In this document: positions 7,493-15,061 of the stretch, piece by piece
Layout of the letters: every line of letters starts with the position of its first letter
Numbering within the stretch: the stretch's first letter is position 1
Assembly: GCA_047605605.1 (NCBI GenBank)
Contig: JASGFG010000027.1
Location: forward strand, 1-41,930
Source of the DNA: JAATGA01 sp047605605
GTDB lineage: Bacteria > Pseudomonadota > Alphaproteobacteria > Rhodobacterales > Rhodobacteraceae
Reading direction: 5' to 3'
Length of the DNA stretch: 41,930 bases
The notes under the pieces: model-generated
What the model was told of the DNA's origin: nothing
The model's database searches: none
Seen by the model: only the letters and a program-made list of their open reading frames with translations
Position numbers and translations under genes: made by a program

Positions 7493-8971
7493 TCAGATCA
7501 CCCCGTCCAGCGCGGCGACGGCGATGCTGGCCTGTTCGGCATCGTCGAAGGGGAATACGTCGGTGCCGACGATCTGGCCGCTTTCATGGCCCTTGCCCGC
7601 GATCAGCAGCGCATCGCCGGGGCCAAGCGCATCGACGCCGCGCAGGATGGCCTCGGCCCGGTCGCCGACCTCGTTCGCCTCGGGGCAGGCGGCGAGGATT
7701 TCGGCGCGGATGGCGGCGGGGTTTTCGCTGCGCGGATTGTCGTCGGTGACGAACAGCACATCGGCGTTGTCGCGCGCGGCAGCCCCCATCAGCGGGCGCT
7801 TGGTCCGGTCGCGGTCGCCGCCCGCACCGAAGACGATGATCAGCCGGCCCATCACATGCGGGCGCAGCGCGCGCAGGGCGGTGGCGATGGCATCGGGCGT
7901 ATGGGCGTAATCGACAAAGACCGAAGCGCCGTTCCGGCGGGTTCCGGCCAGCTGCATCCGGCCGCGCACCCCGGTCAACTGCGGCAGGGCGGCCAGAACC
8001 CGTGCCGGATCGTCGCCCGCGCCGATGACAAGGCCCGCCGCCAGCGTGACGTTTTCCGCCTGGAAGCCGCCGATGAGGTTCAGGCGGATCTGGTGCGGCT
8101 GGCCCTGCCACATCAGGCGCAGGTCCTGCCCGGTGGAATCGAACCGCTGGCCCAGGATGCGCAGGTCGCAATCGGCGCCGTGGCCCACTGTCAGCAGGCG
8201 CTGGCCCCGGGCGCGGGCCATGGCCGCGACCTCGGCCCCGCGGGGGTCGTTCAGGTTGACCACCGCCACGCCGTCATCGGGCAGCACGCGGGTGAACAGC
8301 CCGGCCTTGGCGGCGAAATAGGCGTCGAAGGTCTGGTGATAGTCCAGATGGTCCTGGGTGAAGTTGGTGAAGCCCGCCGCCTTCAGCCGAACCCCGTCCA
8401 GCCGCCGCTGGTCGAGGCCGTGACTGGACGCCTCCATCGCGGCATGGGTCACGCCTGCGCCTGCGGCCTGGGCCAGCATCCGGTGCAGGGTGATCGGGTC
8501 CGGCGTGGTGTGCGAGGACGGCGCAGACCAGGCCCCTTCGATGCCGGTCGTGCCGATGTTGATCGCCGCGTGCCCGAGCGCCGTCCAGATCTGCCGGCAG
8601 AAGGTTGCGACCGAAGTCTTGCCGTTCGTGCCCGTCACCGCAACCATGGTTTCAGGCTGCGCCCCGAACCAGAGCGCGGCGGCACGCGACAGCGCCTCGC
8701 GCGGGTCTTCGGCCACTATCAGCGCGGCGTCAGAGGCGGCAAGCGCATCCGCGGCGATCCGTGCGCCTTCGGCATCGGTCAGGATGGCCCCCGCCCCCAT
8801 GCGCAGCGCGGGGCCGATGAATTCCGCCCCGTGGATGCGGCTACCCGGCAGGGCCGCAAACAGCGCCCCGGCCCTCACCGCGCGGCTGTCGAGGGTCACA
8901 TCGGTGATCCGCGCCTCGCGCCCGGCCTTGGCCGTCAGCCCCAGATCCGAAAGTGTCGCCGTCCTGTCCAT
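7493..8971 (-). CDS. murE: UDP-MurNAc-tripeptide synthetase, meso-diaminopimelate adding
   Basis: MurE adds the third amino acid to UDP-MurNAc-L-Ala-D-Glu. The 492-residue protein has the ATP loop AVTGTNGKTSVATF at residues 111-124, the carbamylated-lysine region with HGLDQRRLDGV, and DDNPRSENP near residue 408. The DNPR motif is the known signature of meso-diaminopimelate-specific MurE, so the wall should be of the usual Gram-negative DAP type. The ATG at 8971 lies nine bases after the ftsI stop, consistent with one operon. Confidence 0.97.
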   Translation of the reverse strand: MDRTATLSDLGLTAKAGREARITDVTLDSRAVRAGALFAALPGSRIHGAEFIGPALRMGAGAILTDAEGARIAADALAASDAALIVAEDPREALSRAAALWFGAQPETMVAVTGTNGKTSVATFCRQIWTALGHAAINIGTTGIEGAWSAPSSHTTPDPITLHRMLAQAAGAGVTHAAMEASSHGLDQRRLDGVRLKAAGFTNFTQDHLDYHQTFDAYFAAKAGLFTRVLPDDGVAVVNLNDPRGAEVAAMARARGQRLLTVGHGADCDLRILGQRFDSTGQDLRLMWQGQPHQIRLNLIGGFQAENVTLAAGLVIGAGDDPARVLAALPQLTGVRGRMQLAGTRRNGASVFVDYAHTPDAIATALRALRPHVMGRLIIVFGAGGDRDRTKRPLMGAAARDNADVLFVTDDNPRSENPAAIRAEILAACPEANEVGDRAEAILRGVDALGPGDALLIAGKGHESGQIVGTDVFPFDDAEQASIAVAALDGVI

Positions 8972-8980
8972 CGCACCGCC

Positions 8981-10771
8981 CTATTCGAGGTTCGCGGTGT
9001 CTATCTTTTCGCCGCCCGGAGGAACAGCCCTGGGCGGCAGGCCCAGAAGCGGCGCGGTGCGGCGGATGATCTCGGCCGCGATCGGCACGGTGGTATAGCC
9101 CGCCGTCCGCCGCGGGATCGGGCCCGAGGTGTCGACGGGTTCGTCCATCGTCACGACCAGCACGTATTTCGGATCGTCGGCCGGAAAGATCGAGGCGAAG
9201 GTGTTCACCACCTTGTCCTTGTAATAGCCCTTGCCGTCGCGTCGGGCCTTGTCGGCGGTGCCGGTCTTGCCCGCCACGTCATAGCCCGGCACCTCGGCAT
9301 AGGAGGCCGTGCCGTGGGTGACGACGCCGCGCAGCATGTCCAGCACCTGCCGCGCCACGCGGTCGGAAATCACCCGCGTGCCCACCGGATGGCTGTCGGA
9401 ATGGATCAGCGTCGGCTGCACCGTTACGCCATCGTTGGCGATGGCGCCATAGGCGGCGGCAAGATGCATCGGGCTGGCCGAAAGCCCGTGGCCATAGGAG
9501 GTGGTGATGGTCACGATGTCGGACCAGCGTTTCTGCACCAGCGGCTTGGCCCCCGGCGCCTCGATCAGTTCCACATGCGTCGGCTCGAAAAAGCCCAGGG
9601 ATTTCAGGAAGGCCTGCTGGCGCAGCCCGCCGACCTGAAGCGCGATGCGCGCCGTGCCCACGTTCGACGATTTGGCGATCACGTCCCAGACCGGGATCAT
9701 GCCGTAATTGTGGTTCTGGAATTCCTTGATGCGGAAGCGGCCGGATACCAGCGGCGTCTTGGCGTCGATGATCGTGTCGGGCGAGACCAGCCCCAGTTCC
9801 AGCGCCTGCGAGACGGCAAAGATCTTGAAGGTCGACCCCAGTTCGTAAACCCCCTGCACCGCGCGGTTGAACAGCGGACTGTCCGAGGGATCACCCTGCA
9901 CCAAGGGACTTGGCCGGTTGTTCGGATCGAAGTTCGGAAGCGAGGCCAGCGCCACGATCTCGCCGGTATGCGCCTCCATCAGGATGGCGGCGGCACCCTT
10001 GGCGTTCATCATCTTCATCCCGGCGTCCAGGATTTCCTCGACCGTCGCCTGAACGGTCAGGTCCAGCGACAGTTCCAGCGGCTGCCCCGCCTGCGCCGGG
10101 TCGCGAAGCCGCGCGTCCAGCGCCTTTTCGATGCCTGCCGTGCCGATCACCTCGGCCGAACTGACGCCCTCGGCGCCAAAGGAGGCGCCGCCCAGCACAT
10201 GGGCGGCCAGCGTGCCATTCGGGTAAAGCCGCATCTCGCGCGGGCCGAACAACAGGCCGGGATCGCCGATCTCATGCACTTTCTGCATCTGTTCGGGGGA
10301 CAGGACCTTGCGCAGCCACATGAAGCTGCGCCCGTCGGTGAACCGGCGTTGCAGATCCTCTGCATTCATTTCGGGGAAGATCTTGACCAGTTCGCGCGCC
10401 ACGCGGGCGGGGTCCACCATATCGTTCGTCTGCGCGTAAAGCGCATGTGTCATCATGTTGGTCGCAAGGATGCGGCCGTTGCGGTCGGTGATGTCGGCGC
10501 GCTGCGCCAGGATCTCGGCACCGGGGGCGGCGGATTTGGGCTCCTCCGGCACGGTGGCGGCCATCAGGCCCATGCGCGCGCCGATCACCCCGAAGACCAT
10601 GAAGAAGGCCAGCGCCAGGAACACCAGCCGCCCCTCGGCCATGGCGCGGGCGCGGTCGCGCATCGCCTCGTGGCGCAGGCGCAGGTTCTCGCGCTCGATC
10701 GCCTCGGGGTTTTCACCACGGGCGCGAGCCGACAGGATGCGGGCAAGCGGGCGAAGCGGCGTGCGGATCAT
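8981..10771 (-). CDS. ftsI: Septal peptidoglycan transpeptidase FtsI (PBP3)
   Basis: FtsI is the class B penicillin-binding protein that cross-links septal peptidoglycan. The 596-residue protein has a cytoplasmic N-terminal tail, one membrane anchor at about residues 48-70, a dimerisation/pedestal domain and a C-terminal transpeptidase domain. Catalytic motifs are STFK with Ser313, SSN in AKSSNVGTA, and KTGTAD. The ATG overlaps the ftsL stop by four bases (ATGA). The partner FtsL is encoded directly upstream; FtsW and FtsQ are not in the window. Confidence 0.97.
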   Translation of the reverse strand: MIRTPLRPLARILSARARGENPEAIERENLRLRHEAMRDRARAMAEGRLVFLALAFFMVFGVIGARMGLMAATVPEEPKSAAPGAEILAQRADITDRNGRILATNMMTHALYAQTNDMVDPARVARELVKIFPEMNAEDLQRRFTDGRSFMWLRKVLSPEQMQKVHEIGDPGLLFGPREMRLYPNGTLAAHVLGGASFGAEGVSSAEVIGTAGIEKALDARLRDPAQAGQPLELSLDLTVQATVEEILDAGMKMMNAKGAAAILMEAHTGEIVALASLPNFDPNNRPSPLVQGDPSDSPLFNRAVQGVYELGSTFKIFAVSQALELGLVSPDTIIDAKTPLVSGRFRIKEFQNHNYGMIPVWDVIAKSSNVGTARIALQVGGLRQQAFLKSLGFFEPTHVELIEAPGAKPLVQKRWSDIVTITTSYGHGLSASPMHLAAAYGAIANDGVTVQPTLIHSDSHPVGTRVISDRVARQVLDMLRGVVTHGTASYAEVPGYDVAGKTGTADKARRDGKGYYKDKVVNTFASIFPADDPKYVLVVTMDEPVDTSGPIPRRTAGYTTVPIAAEIIRRTAPLLGLPPRAVPPGGEKIDTANLE

Positions 10772-11154
10772 GGGAAATCCTTGTCGGTCTTGGCGGCGGC
10801 GGCGGGGCGGGTCTTGCCCGGCGTGGCCGAAGTATCGGTGGCCCCCTCGATCGCCGGGGGCGCGGGCGGGCGCGGATAGGCGACCTGCCGGGCGTTGCCC
10901 ATCTGCTCGGGCTCCAGCGGCAGAAGGCCCAGCTTGTCAAAGTTCAGCACCACAAGGTCGCGCAGCCGGTCGGGCCGGTTCAGATAGGCCCATTCCGCCC
11001 GCTGCAGGGTCAGCCCCTCGCGCAGCGATGCGATGTCCCGGTTCAGCCGCGACACCTGCTTGAGCGCCTCTTGCGTGGCATAGTTCTCGCGATAGGCCCA
11101 GAAGCCCGAGGCGATGACGGCAAGAAACGACAGGACGTAAAGGAAGGGGCGCAT
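10768..11154 (-). CDS. ftsL: Cell division protein FtsL
   Basis: This small bitopic protein of 128 residues has a membrane segment at about residues 4-22 (FLYVLSFLAVIASGFWAY), then a periplasmic coiled-coil-like stretch (ENYATQEALKQVSRLNRDIASLREGL) and a proline/alanine-rich tail. FtsL forms the FtsQLB division subcomplex. Assignment rests on topology, size and position between rsmH and ftsI, as FtsL sequences diverge strongly. Two starts are possible: the ATG at 11154, overlapping the rsmH TGA by one base, or a GTG at 11157. The ATG is preferred because it starts the usual MRPF-like N-terminus. Confidence 0.88.
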   Translation of the reverse strand: MRPFLYVLSFLAVIASGFWAYRENYATQEALKQVSRLNRDIASLREGLTLQRAEWAYLNRPDRLRDLVVLNFDKLGLLPLEPEQMGNARQVAYPRPPAPPAIEGATDTSATPGKTRPAAAAKTDKDFP

Positions 11155-12143
11155 CACCGGCGGCCTTTCTTGTGGAATTGCGGCACGCCAAGGGCTGCGG
11201 GGTCGGGCCCGACGGCGGGCGCTTCGGTGCGCCGGGCGACGCGCAGCCTTGCCGACCGGGCGCGGGGGTTGGCGGCCAGTTCCTGATCATCGGGGCCGGT
11301 CGCCTTGCCGATCAGGTCGAACCGGGGGGCGGTGGTCCGGGTCGCGGGGGCATAGCGGTTGGCATTCGCCTCGTGCCCCGAGGCGAGTTGCAGGAACCGC
11401 TTGACGATCCGGTCCTCCAGCGAATGAAAGGTCACGACCGCCAGCCGCCCGCCGGGTTTCAGCGCGCGTTCGGCCGCGGCAAGGCCCTGAACCAGATCGG
11501 AAAATTCGGTGTTCACGGCGATGCGGATGGCTTGAAAGCTGCGGGTGGCGGGGTGGCTTTGCCCCGGTTTCGGCCGCGGCAGACAGCGCGACACCACTTC
11601 GGCCAGTTGCAGCGTCGTGTCGATGGGCCGCGCCGCCACGATTGCGCGAGCGATCCGGCGCGAGGCACGTTCCTCGCCGTAAAGATACAGGATGTCCGCC
11701 AGTTCCTGCTCGTCGGCGGTATTGACCAGATCGCGGGCCGAAGGGCCCTCCTGGCTCATCCGCATGTCCAGGGGGCCGTCCTTGGCAAAGGAAAACCCGC
11801 GCTCGGGCTGGTCCAGCTGCATGGACGACACGCCAAGATCCAGCACCACGCCGTCCACCGGCCCGCCCGCCAGTTCGTCCAGATCCCGGAAGTTGCCGGC
11901 CACCAGCCGCAGCCGGTCGCCATAATCGCCGATCCAGGCCCGCGCCATGTCGAAGGCCAGCGGGTCGCGGTCGATCCCCGTCACCCGCGCCGCCCCGGCA
12001 GCCAGCAGCCCGCGCGCATAGCCCCCCGCCCCGAAGGTGCCGTCCACCCAGTCGCCCGCGACCGGCGCGACTGCCTCCAGCAAGGGTTTCAGCAGCACCG
12101 GCACATGTGGCGCGCGATCGGTTTGCCGGTCGCTGTCTGCCAT
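11154..12143 (-). CDS. rsmH: 16S rRNA (cytosine(1402)-N(4))-methyltransferase
   Basis: RsmH (MraW) methylates C1402 of 16S rRNA in the ribosomal P site using S-adenosylmethionine. The 329-residue protein shows the N-terminal HVPVLLKPLLEAV and VDGTFGAGGYARGLL (SAM-binding loop near residue 40), GVVLDLGVSSMQLDQPERGFSF near residue 100, and the C-terminal VTFHSLEDRIVKRF. The start is three bases after the mraZ stop. It is the second gene of the dcw operon, as in most bacteria. Confidence 0.97.
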   Translation of the reverse strand: MADSDRQTDRAPHVPVLLKPLLEAVAPVAGDWVDGTFGAGGYARGLLAAGAARVTGIDRDPLAFDMARAWIGDYGDRLRLVAGNFRDLDELAGGPVDGVVLDLGVSSMQLDQPERGFSFAKDGPLDMRMSQEGPSARDLVNTADEQELADILYLYGEERASRRIARAIVAARPIDTTLQLAEVVSRCLPRPKPGQSHPATRSFQAIRIAVNTEFSDLVQGLAAAERALKPGGRLAVVTFHSLEDRIVKRFLQLASGHEANANRYAPATRTTAPRFDLIGKATGPDDQELAANPRARSARLRVARRTEAPAVGPDPAALGVPQFHKKGRR

Positions 12144-12146
12144 GGC

Positions 12147-12659
12147 CTAGACACCTGCCCCGTCGTCTTCGTCGGGCAGAAGCGCGGTCATGTCCGCGCC
12201 CTCGGGCAATTCGAAATCGTCATCCTCGGCCGCGTGCAGGTCATAGTCGGCACGGTTCCAGATCTGGAACTTGTCCAGTGCCCCGGCAAAGGCGGCCTCG
12301 GTGCCGCCCTCCAGCGCCAGTTCCAGCTTGTCGCGCAGTTTCTGGGTCACGACGATCCGGCCGTCGTCGTCGATCTCGACCACCTGGCTGCGGGTCAGCA
12401 TGTTGCGTTCCAGCGCGCGGCGTTCGGGGCTGCCGGATTTCATCCGAGCGATCCGCGCCTCGATCCGGGCCATGCCCGCGACGGTATAACAGATCAGGTG
12501 TTGCTGGGGGCCGCCATAGATGGCGACGAAGCGCGGACGGGAATTTGCGGGGTGCTCCGGGTCTCCGGCCTCGATGATGCGCCGAAAGGCGGCGGGCACG
12601 GAAACCCGCGCCTTGCTGTCTACCTTCTGGTAGAACTCGCCTCTGAACGCCTCCGACAT
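12147..12659 (-). CDS. mraZ: Transcriptional regulator MraZ
   Basis: MraZ is an AbrB-fold DNA-binding protein that regulates its own dcw operon. The 170-residue protein has two MraZ half-domains, the first with FRGEFYQKVDSKARVSVPAAFR at residues 5-26 and the second with VEIDDDGRIVVTQKLRDKLEL near residues 93-113. An acidic C-terminal tail (AEDDDFELPEGADMTALLPDEDD) extends beyond the core. AGAAGGAG lies about ten bases before the ATG. The upstream leader holds an intrinsic terminator at 12701-12743 and a GGG box array at 12926-12970, either of which could set the level of the operon. Confidence 0.96.
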   Translation of the reverse strand: MSEAFRGEFYQKVDSKARVSVPAAFRRIIEAGDPEHPANSRPRFVAIYGGPQQHLICYTVAGMARIEARIARMKSGSPERRALERNMLTRSQVVEIDDDGRIVVTQKLRDKLELALEGGTEAAFAGALDKFQIWNRADYDLHAAEDDDFELPEGADMTALLPDEDDGAGV

Positions 12660-12700
12660 CTGATGCCGGCTCCTTCTGTCCCGTTATGCCGGCGATGGAA

Positions 12701-12743
12701 ATGAAAACGGCGGATCGGACTGCTGCCACTGTCCGATCCGCCG
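12701..12743 (-). terminator. Intrinsic terminator inside the mraZ leader
   Basis: A perfect 13-bp stem (12708-12720 with 12731-12743) closes a 10-base loop. On the minus strand it is followed by TTTTCATTT. It lies 42 bases upstream of the mraZ ATG and points into mraZ, so it should stop a share of the transcripts before the dcw genes. This is the architecture reported for the UpsM leader RNA of Rhodobacter sphaeroides. Confidence 0.85.
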
Positions 12744-12910
12744 CCTGTCCCATCGCTGGGCGTCCAGCTACGCGCGCCACCTGGGGGAGATGTCTGCTCG
12801 CTCGCGCGCCGGATCTCTTGTTTTCGTGATCAGAACGGGTGCCTGTATGAAGCCTGTCTGCTTTCGCCTTTTCGGGGTCTTGTCGCTGCCCCAGCGTTGT
12901 CTGCCCGTCC
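12701..12910 (-). ncRNA. Probable leader-derived sRNA upstream of mraZ (UpsM-like)
   Basis: In R. sphaeroides the abundant sRNA UpsM, about 200 nt long, arises by partial termination in the 5' UTR of the dcw operon. Here a strong terminator sits at the equivalent place and no protein-coding gene is convincing between it and apbC. The 3' end is set by the terminator. The 5' end given is only an estimate from the known length and from the GGG boxes just upstream; no clear -10/-35 pair could be fixed. The interior on the minus strand contains further self-complementary stretches such as CGCTGGACGCC-region hairpins, not resolved here. Confidence 0.5.
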
Positions 12911-12925
12911 GTCTCTCGATGACCA

Positions 12926-12970
12926 AGGGATGCCATGGGAAATCATGGGTGGCAATGGAAAACTTTGGGC
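12926..12970. promoter_or_regulatory. Candidate MraZ operator: 10-bp-periodic GGG boxes
   Basis: On the plus strand five boxes start exactly every 10 bases: AGGGA (12926), TGGGA (12936), TGGGT (12946), TGGAA (12956) and TGGGC (12966). The E. coli MraZ operator is a set of TGGGN boxes separated by five bases, which is the same spacing. The array lies about 270-310 bases upstream of mraZ and just ahead of the presumed leader RNA. It reads on the strand opposite to mraZ, which is a caution. Confidence 0.55.
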
Positions 12971-13360
12971 CCAGCACAGGATCCCGGCGGGAAATCGTCT
13001 CCAGATTCAAAGTCCGCGGCGCGACTTGCGCGAGGTTTTGAAGAGCATCCCGAAGCTGACACCATATATGGTGCCGCGATGCAGAATTACCACATCGGGT
13101 CATTTCCCATAATTTCCCGATCATTGCGGCACGCCGATGCCAATTGGCCGCCCTGCCACCCCGGCCAGCGGGCTTGGAATCGGCACAGCCACAATCTTGC
13201 CGCAAGATGTTCCTGAAACGTCCCGCCCAATCCGGAATCAGCAGCGATTGCGCCACGGATTCACGCGCGATGACGGCGGCGTGATTCGCCGAATGAAGGT
13301 CTGGCCCATGTTTTCCCGGCACCGCAGTGGCCCGCAGGCGGCCGGTTCCATGCTTTCCCG
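12971..13360. other. Gene-free, AT-richer stretch between the mraZ leader and apbC
   Basis: No credible gene was seen. The stretch holds a 14-bp perfect palindrome CACCATATATGGTG at 13060-13073, an inverted repeat ATCTTGC-C-GCAAGAT at 13194-13208, and three further minus-strand GGGA-N5-(T)GG pairs at about 13105-13119, 13306-13318 and 13348-13360. The last two share CGGGAAANCATGG, and one of them abuts the apbC stop codon. These could be operators or protein-binding sites; no function is shown. Confidence 0.5.
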
Positions 13361-14434
13361 TCAGGCCATGCCGCCCGCGACCAGCCGCGCGGCCAGGCGG
13401 GCATAGGCCTCGGCCACGGCCCCGTCGCCCGCCGCGACCGGCGTGCCCGCATCGCCCGCCACCCGCACCTCCAGCGCCAGAGGGATTTCGCCTAGGAACG
13501 GCAGGTCCAGCCGTTTTGCCTCGGCCGCGACACCGCCGTGGCCGAACAGATGCGCCTCGTGCCCGCAGTTGGGGCAGATATAGGTCGACATGTTCTCGAT
13601 CAGGCCCAGAACCGGCGTGTTCAGCTTGCGGAACATGTCCAGCGCCTTGCGCGCATCCAGCAGCGCCACGTCCTGAGGGGTGGACACGACGATGGCCCCG
13701 GTCAGATGCGTGCGCTGGCAGAGCGTCAGTTGCACGTCGCCCGTTCCCGGCGGCAGGTCGACGATCAGCACGTCCAGCCTGCCCCAGGCCACCTGCCCCA
13801 GCATCTGTTGCAGCGCCCCCATCAGCATGGGGCCGCGCCAGACCACCGCCTCGTCCTCTTTCAGCAGCAGGCCGATCGACATCAAGGTGACGCCATGGGC
13901 CACCAGCGGCTCGATGGTCTTGCCATCCGGGCTGGCGGGGCGCTTCGAGACGCCCATCATCCGCGGCTGGCTGGGGCCATATATATCCGCGTCCAGCAAG
14001 CCCACCCGCCGCCCCTGCCGCGCCAGAGCGACGGCAAGGTTCGAAGCGACGGTGGATTTCCCTACCCCCCCCTTGCCCGAGCCGACGGCGATGATCCGGT
14101 CGATGCCGGAAATGCGCTGCGGCCCGCCCTGCTGCGGTTCGGGATGGCGGCCGATCTTCAGGTCGGGCGGCGGCGCCTTGGCGGCAGGGCCATGGGCGGT
14201 GGTGACGATCTGCACCGATTGCACCCCCGGCAGGGCCTTCAGCGCCGCCTCGGCCGCGGCCTGCACCGGGCCCATGACCCGCGCCTCGTCTGGCGTCGGC
14301 GCCTCGATGACAAAGCGCACGGCACCGCCCTCGACCATGAGGGCGCGAATCAAGTCTCGCGACACCAGATCGCCGCCCGAAGGCAGGCGCACCCCCGACA
14401 GGACCTGAATCACCGTCTCGCGCGTGATGGACAT
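13361..14434 (-). CDS. apbC: Iron-sulfur cluster carrier ATPase, Mrp/ApbC family
   Basis: This P-loop ATPase of 357 residues binds and transfers Fe-S clusters in the cytoplasm. It has an N-terminal MIP18/DUF59-type domain (about residues 1-80), a deviant Walker A loop IIAVGSGKGGVGKSTVASNLAVAL near residue 116, DVLIVDLPPGTGDVQLTL, and the CxxC cluster site in MSTYICPNCGHEAHLFG. The ATG at 14434 begins MSITRETVIQVLSGV; upstream codons in the open frame run into repeat copy D. The ribosome binding site is probably the G-run inside that repeat. It is transcribed away from the DUF1127 gene. Confidence 0.95.
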   Translation of the reverse strand: MSITRETVIQVLSGVRLPSGGDLVSRDLIRALMVEGGAVRFVIEAPTPDEARVMGPVQAAAEAALKALPGVQSVQIVTTAHGPAAKAPPPDLKIGRHPEPQQGGPQRISGIDRIIAVGSGKGGVGKSTVASNLAVALARQGRRVGLLDADIYGPSQPRMMGVSKRPASPDGKTIEPLVAHGVTLMSIGLLLKEDEAVVWRGPMLMGALQQMLGQVAWGRLDVLIVDLPPGTGDVQLTLCQRTHLTGAIVVSTPQDVALLDARKALDMFRKLNTPVLGLIENMSTYICPNCGHEAHLFGHGGVAAEAKRLDLPFLGEIPLALEVRVAGDAGTPVAAGDGAVAEAYARLAARLVAGGMA

Positions 14435-14440
14435 GGCGCA

Positions 14441-14462
14441 CCCCCCCGAAAATATCCCCGCC
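14441..14462 (-). repeat. Intergenic GATATTTTC element, copy D
   Basis: On the minus strand the sequence reads GGCGGGGATATTTTCGGGGG, the core of the element at 1009-1035. Here it lies directly upstream of the apbC start and its G-run doubles as the likely ribosome binding site. Confidence 0.5.
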
Positions 14463-14603
14463 AAACCTGTTGCTTCCTGTCGGAAAGGACAAGTCCCCTT
14501 GCGTAACTTGCGGCGATGATCCCCGAAGCCCATGGAAATGCGGGATATTCCGCAGGCAGGCAGTCATGCGGATGCTGCATGGCAGAAATGCATGCTCGAT
14601 GGA

Positions 14604-14632
14604 TTGTGCAGGTGCAGCATTTGCCTCATGTT
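14604..14632 (+). promoter_or_regulatory. Candidate promoter of the DUF1127-stem-loop operon
   Basis: TTGTGC (14604-14609) and CATGTT (14627-14632) are 17 bases apart. The segment CTCATGT matches the heat-shock sigma factor -10 pattern CCCATNT at six of seven positions, which would suit the RpoH control known for the R. sphaeroides homologue. Transcription would start near 14640, about 60 bases before the ATG. A second, weaker candidate is CTTGCGG-N15-CCCATGG at 14507-14535. Confidence 0.35.
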
Positions 14633-14698
14633 ACCCCTAACAAGCGAACCGGAAAGAATGCGATCCGGCACCGCCAAGAACAAAGGACCCGGACGATC

Positions 14699-14914
14699 AT
14701 GGCATATGCAAGCAGCACCCGCTTCGGCACGAACGGCATCGCCGACCGTGTGGCAGAGGTGGCAAGGTCGGTGAAAACCGCCGTGCAGCGCCGCGGTGTC
14801 TATGTGCAGACGCTGCGCGAACTGAATGCCCTGACCGACCGGGAACTGTCGGACCTGGATATCAACCGCTCGATGATCCGCCGGATCGCCCTCGACGCGG
14901 CTTACGGAAAATAA
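14699..14914 (+). CDS. Small DUF1127 protein, CcaF1-like
   Basis: This basic protein of 71 residues ends in the DUF1127 motif YVQTLRELNALTDRELSDLDINRSMIRRIA. The ATG at 14699 follows AAAGGA; the frame is open further upstream but lacks conservation-like sequence and a binding site. In R. sphaeroides a DUF1127 protein of this kind (CcaF1, RSP_6037) is encoded at the head of the CcsR1-4 transcript and acts as an RNA-binding protein in RNA processing and stress response. The same arrangement occurs here: the first CTCCTCCC stem-loop begins 12 bases after the stop, so the gene and the array almost certainly form one transcription unit ending at 15511-15519. Confidence 0.9.
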   Translation: MAYASSTRFGTNGIADRVAEVARSVKTAVQRRGVYVQTLRELNALTDRELSDLDINRSMIRRIALDAAYGK

Positions 14915-14996
14915 GGTTTCCTGCCGGACCCCTCTCCTCCCTCCGGGGTCCAGTGCAAGACGGCGGCTCTCTCCTCCCTTGAGCCGTCGACATATA

Positions 14997-15014
14997 CGGA
15001 AGCAGACGCTTCCG
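14997..15014 (+). other. Motif-free hairpin between stem-loops 2 and 3
   Basis: CGGAAGC (14997-15003) pairs with GCTTCCG (15008-15014) around AGAC. It lacks the CTCCTCCC loop and a T run, so it is neither a CcsR unit nor a terminator. It separates the first two stem-loops from the rest and may be a processing or stability element. Confidence 0.7.
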
Positions 15015-15061
15015 GCCGGTGTTCGAAAGGCCCTTCCTCCTCCCTTGGGCCTGTCGCACCA

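Noticed and set aside
7586..10879. An open frame of more than 1000 codons on the plus strand, opposite murE and ftsI.
   Set aside because: The minus strand encodes clear MurE and FtsI with all motifs. Long antisense frames are expected in GC-rich coding DNA with strong third-position bias; the translation is low-complexity and rich in Arg, Ala and Gly.
12768..13360. Minus-strand open frame continuing past the apbC region toward mraZ.
   Set aside because: It is an out-of-frame extension of apbC shadow sequence, has no start signal of its own and no recognisable domain; the region is AT-richer than genes here.
14507..14535. CTTGCGG-N15-CCCATGG as the heat-shock promoter of the DUF1127 operon.
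   Set aside because: It would give a leader of about 150 bases and the -35 part is weak; the pair at 14604-14632 is nearer and better spaced. Kept only as an alternative.
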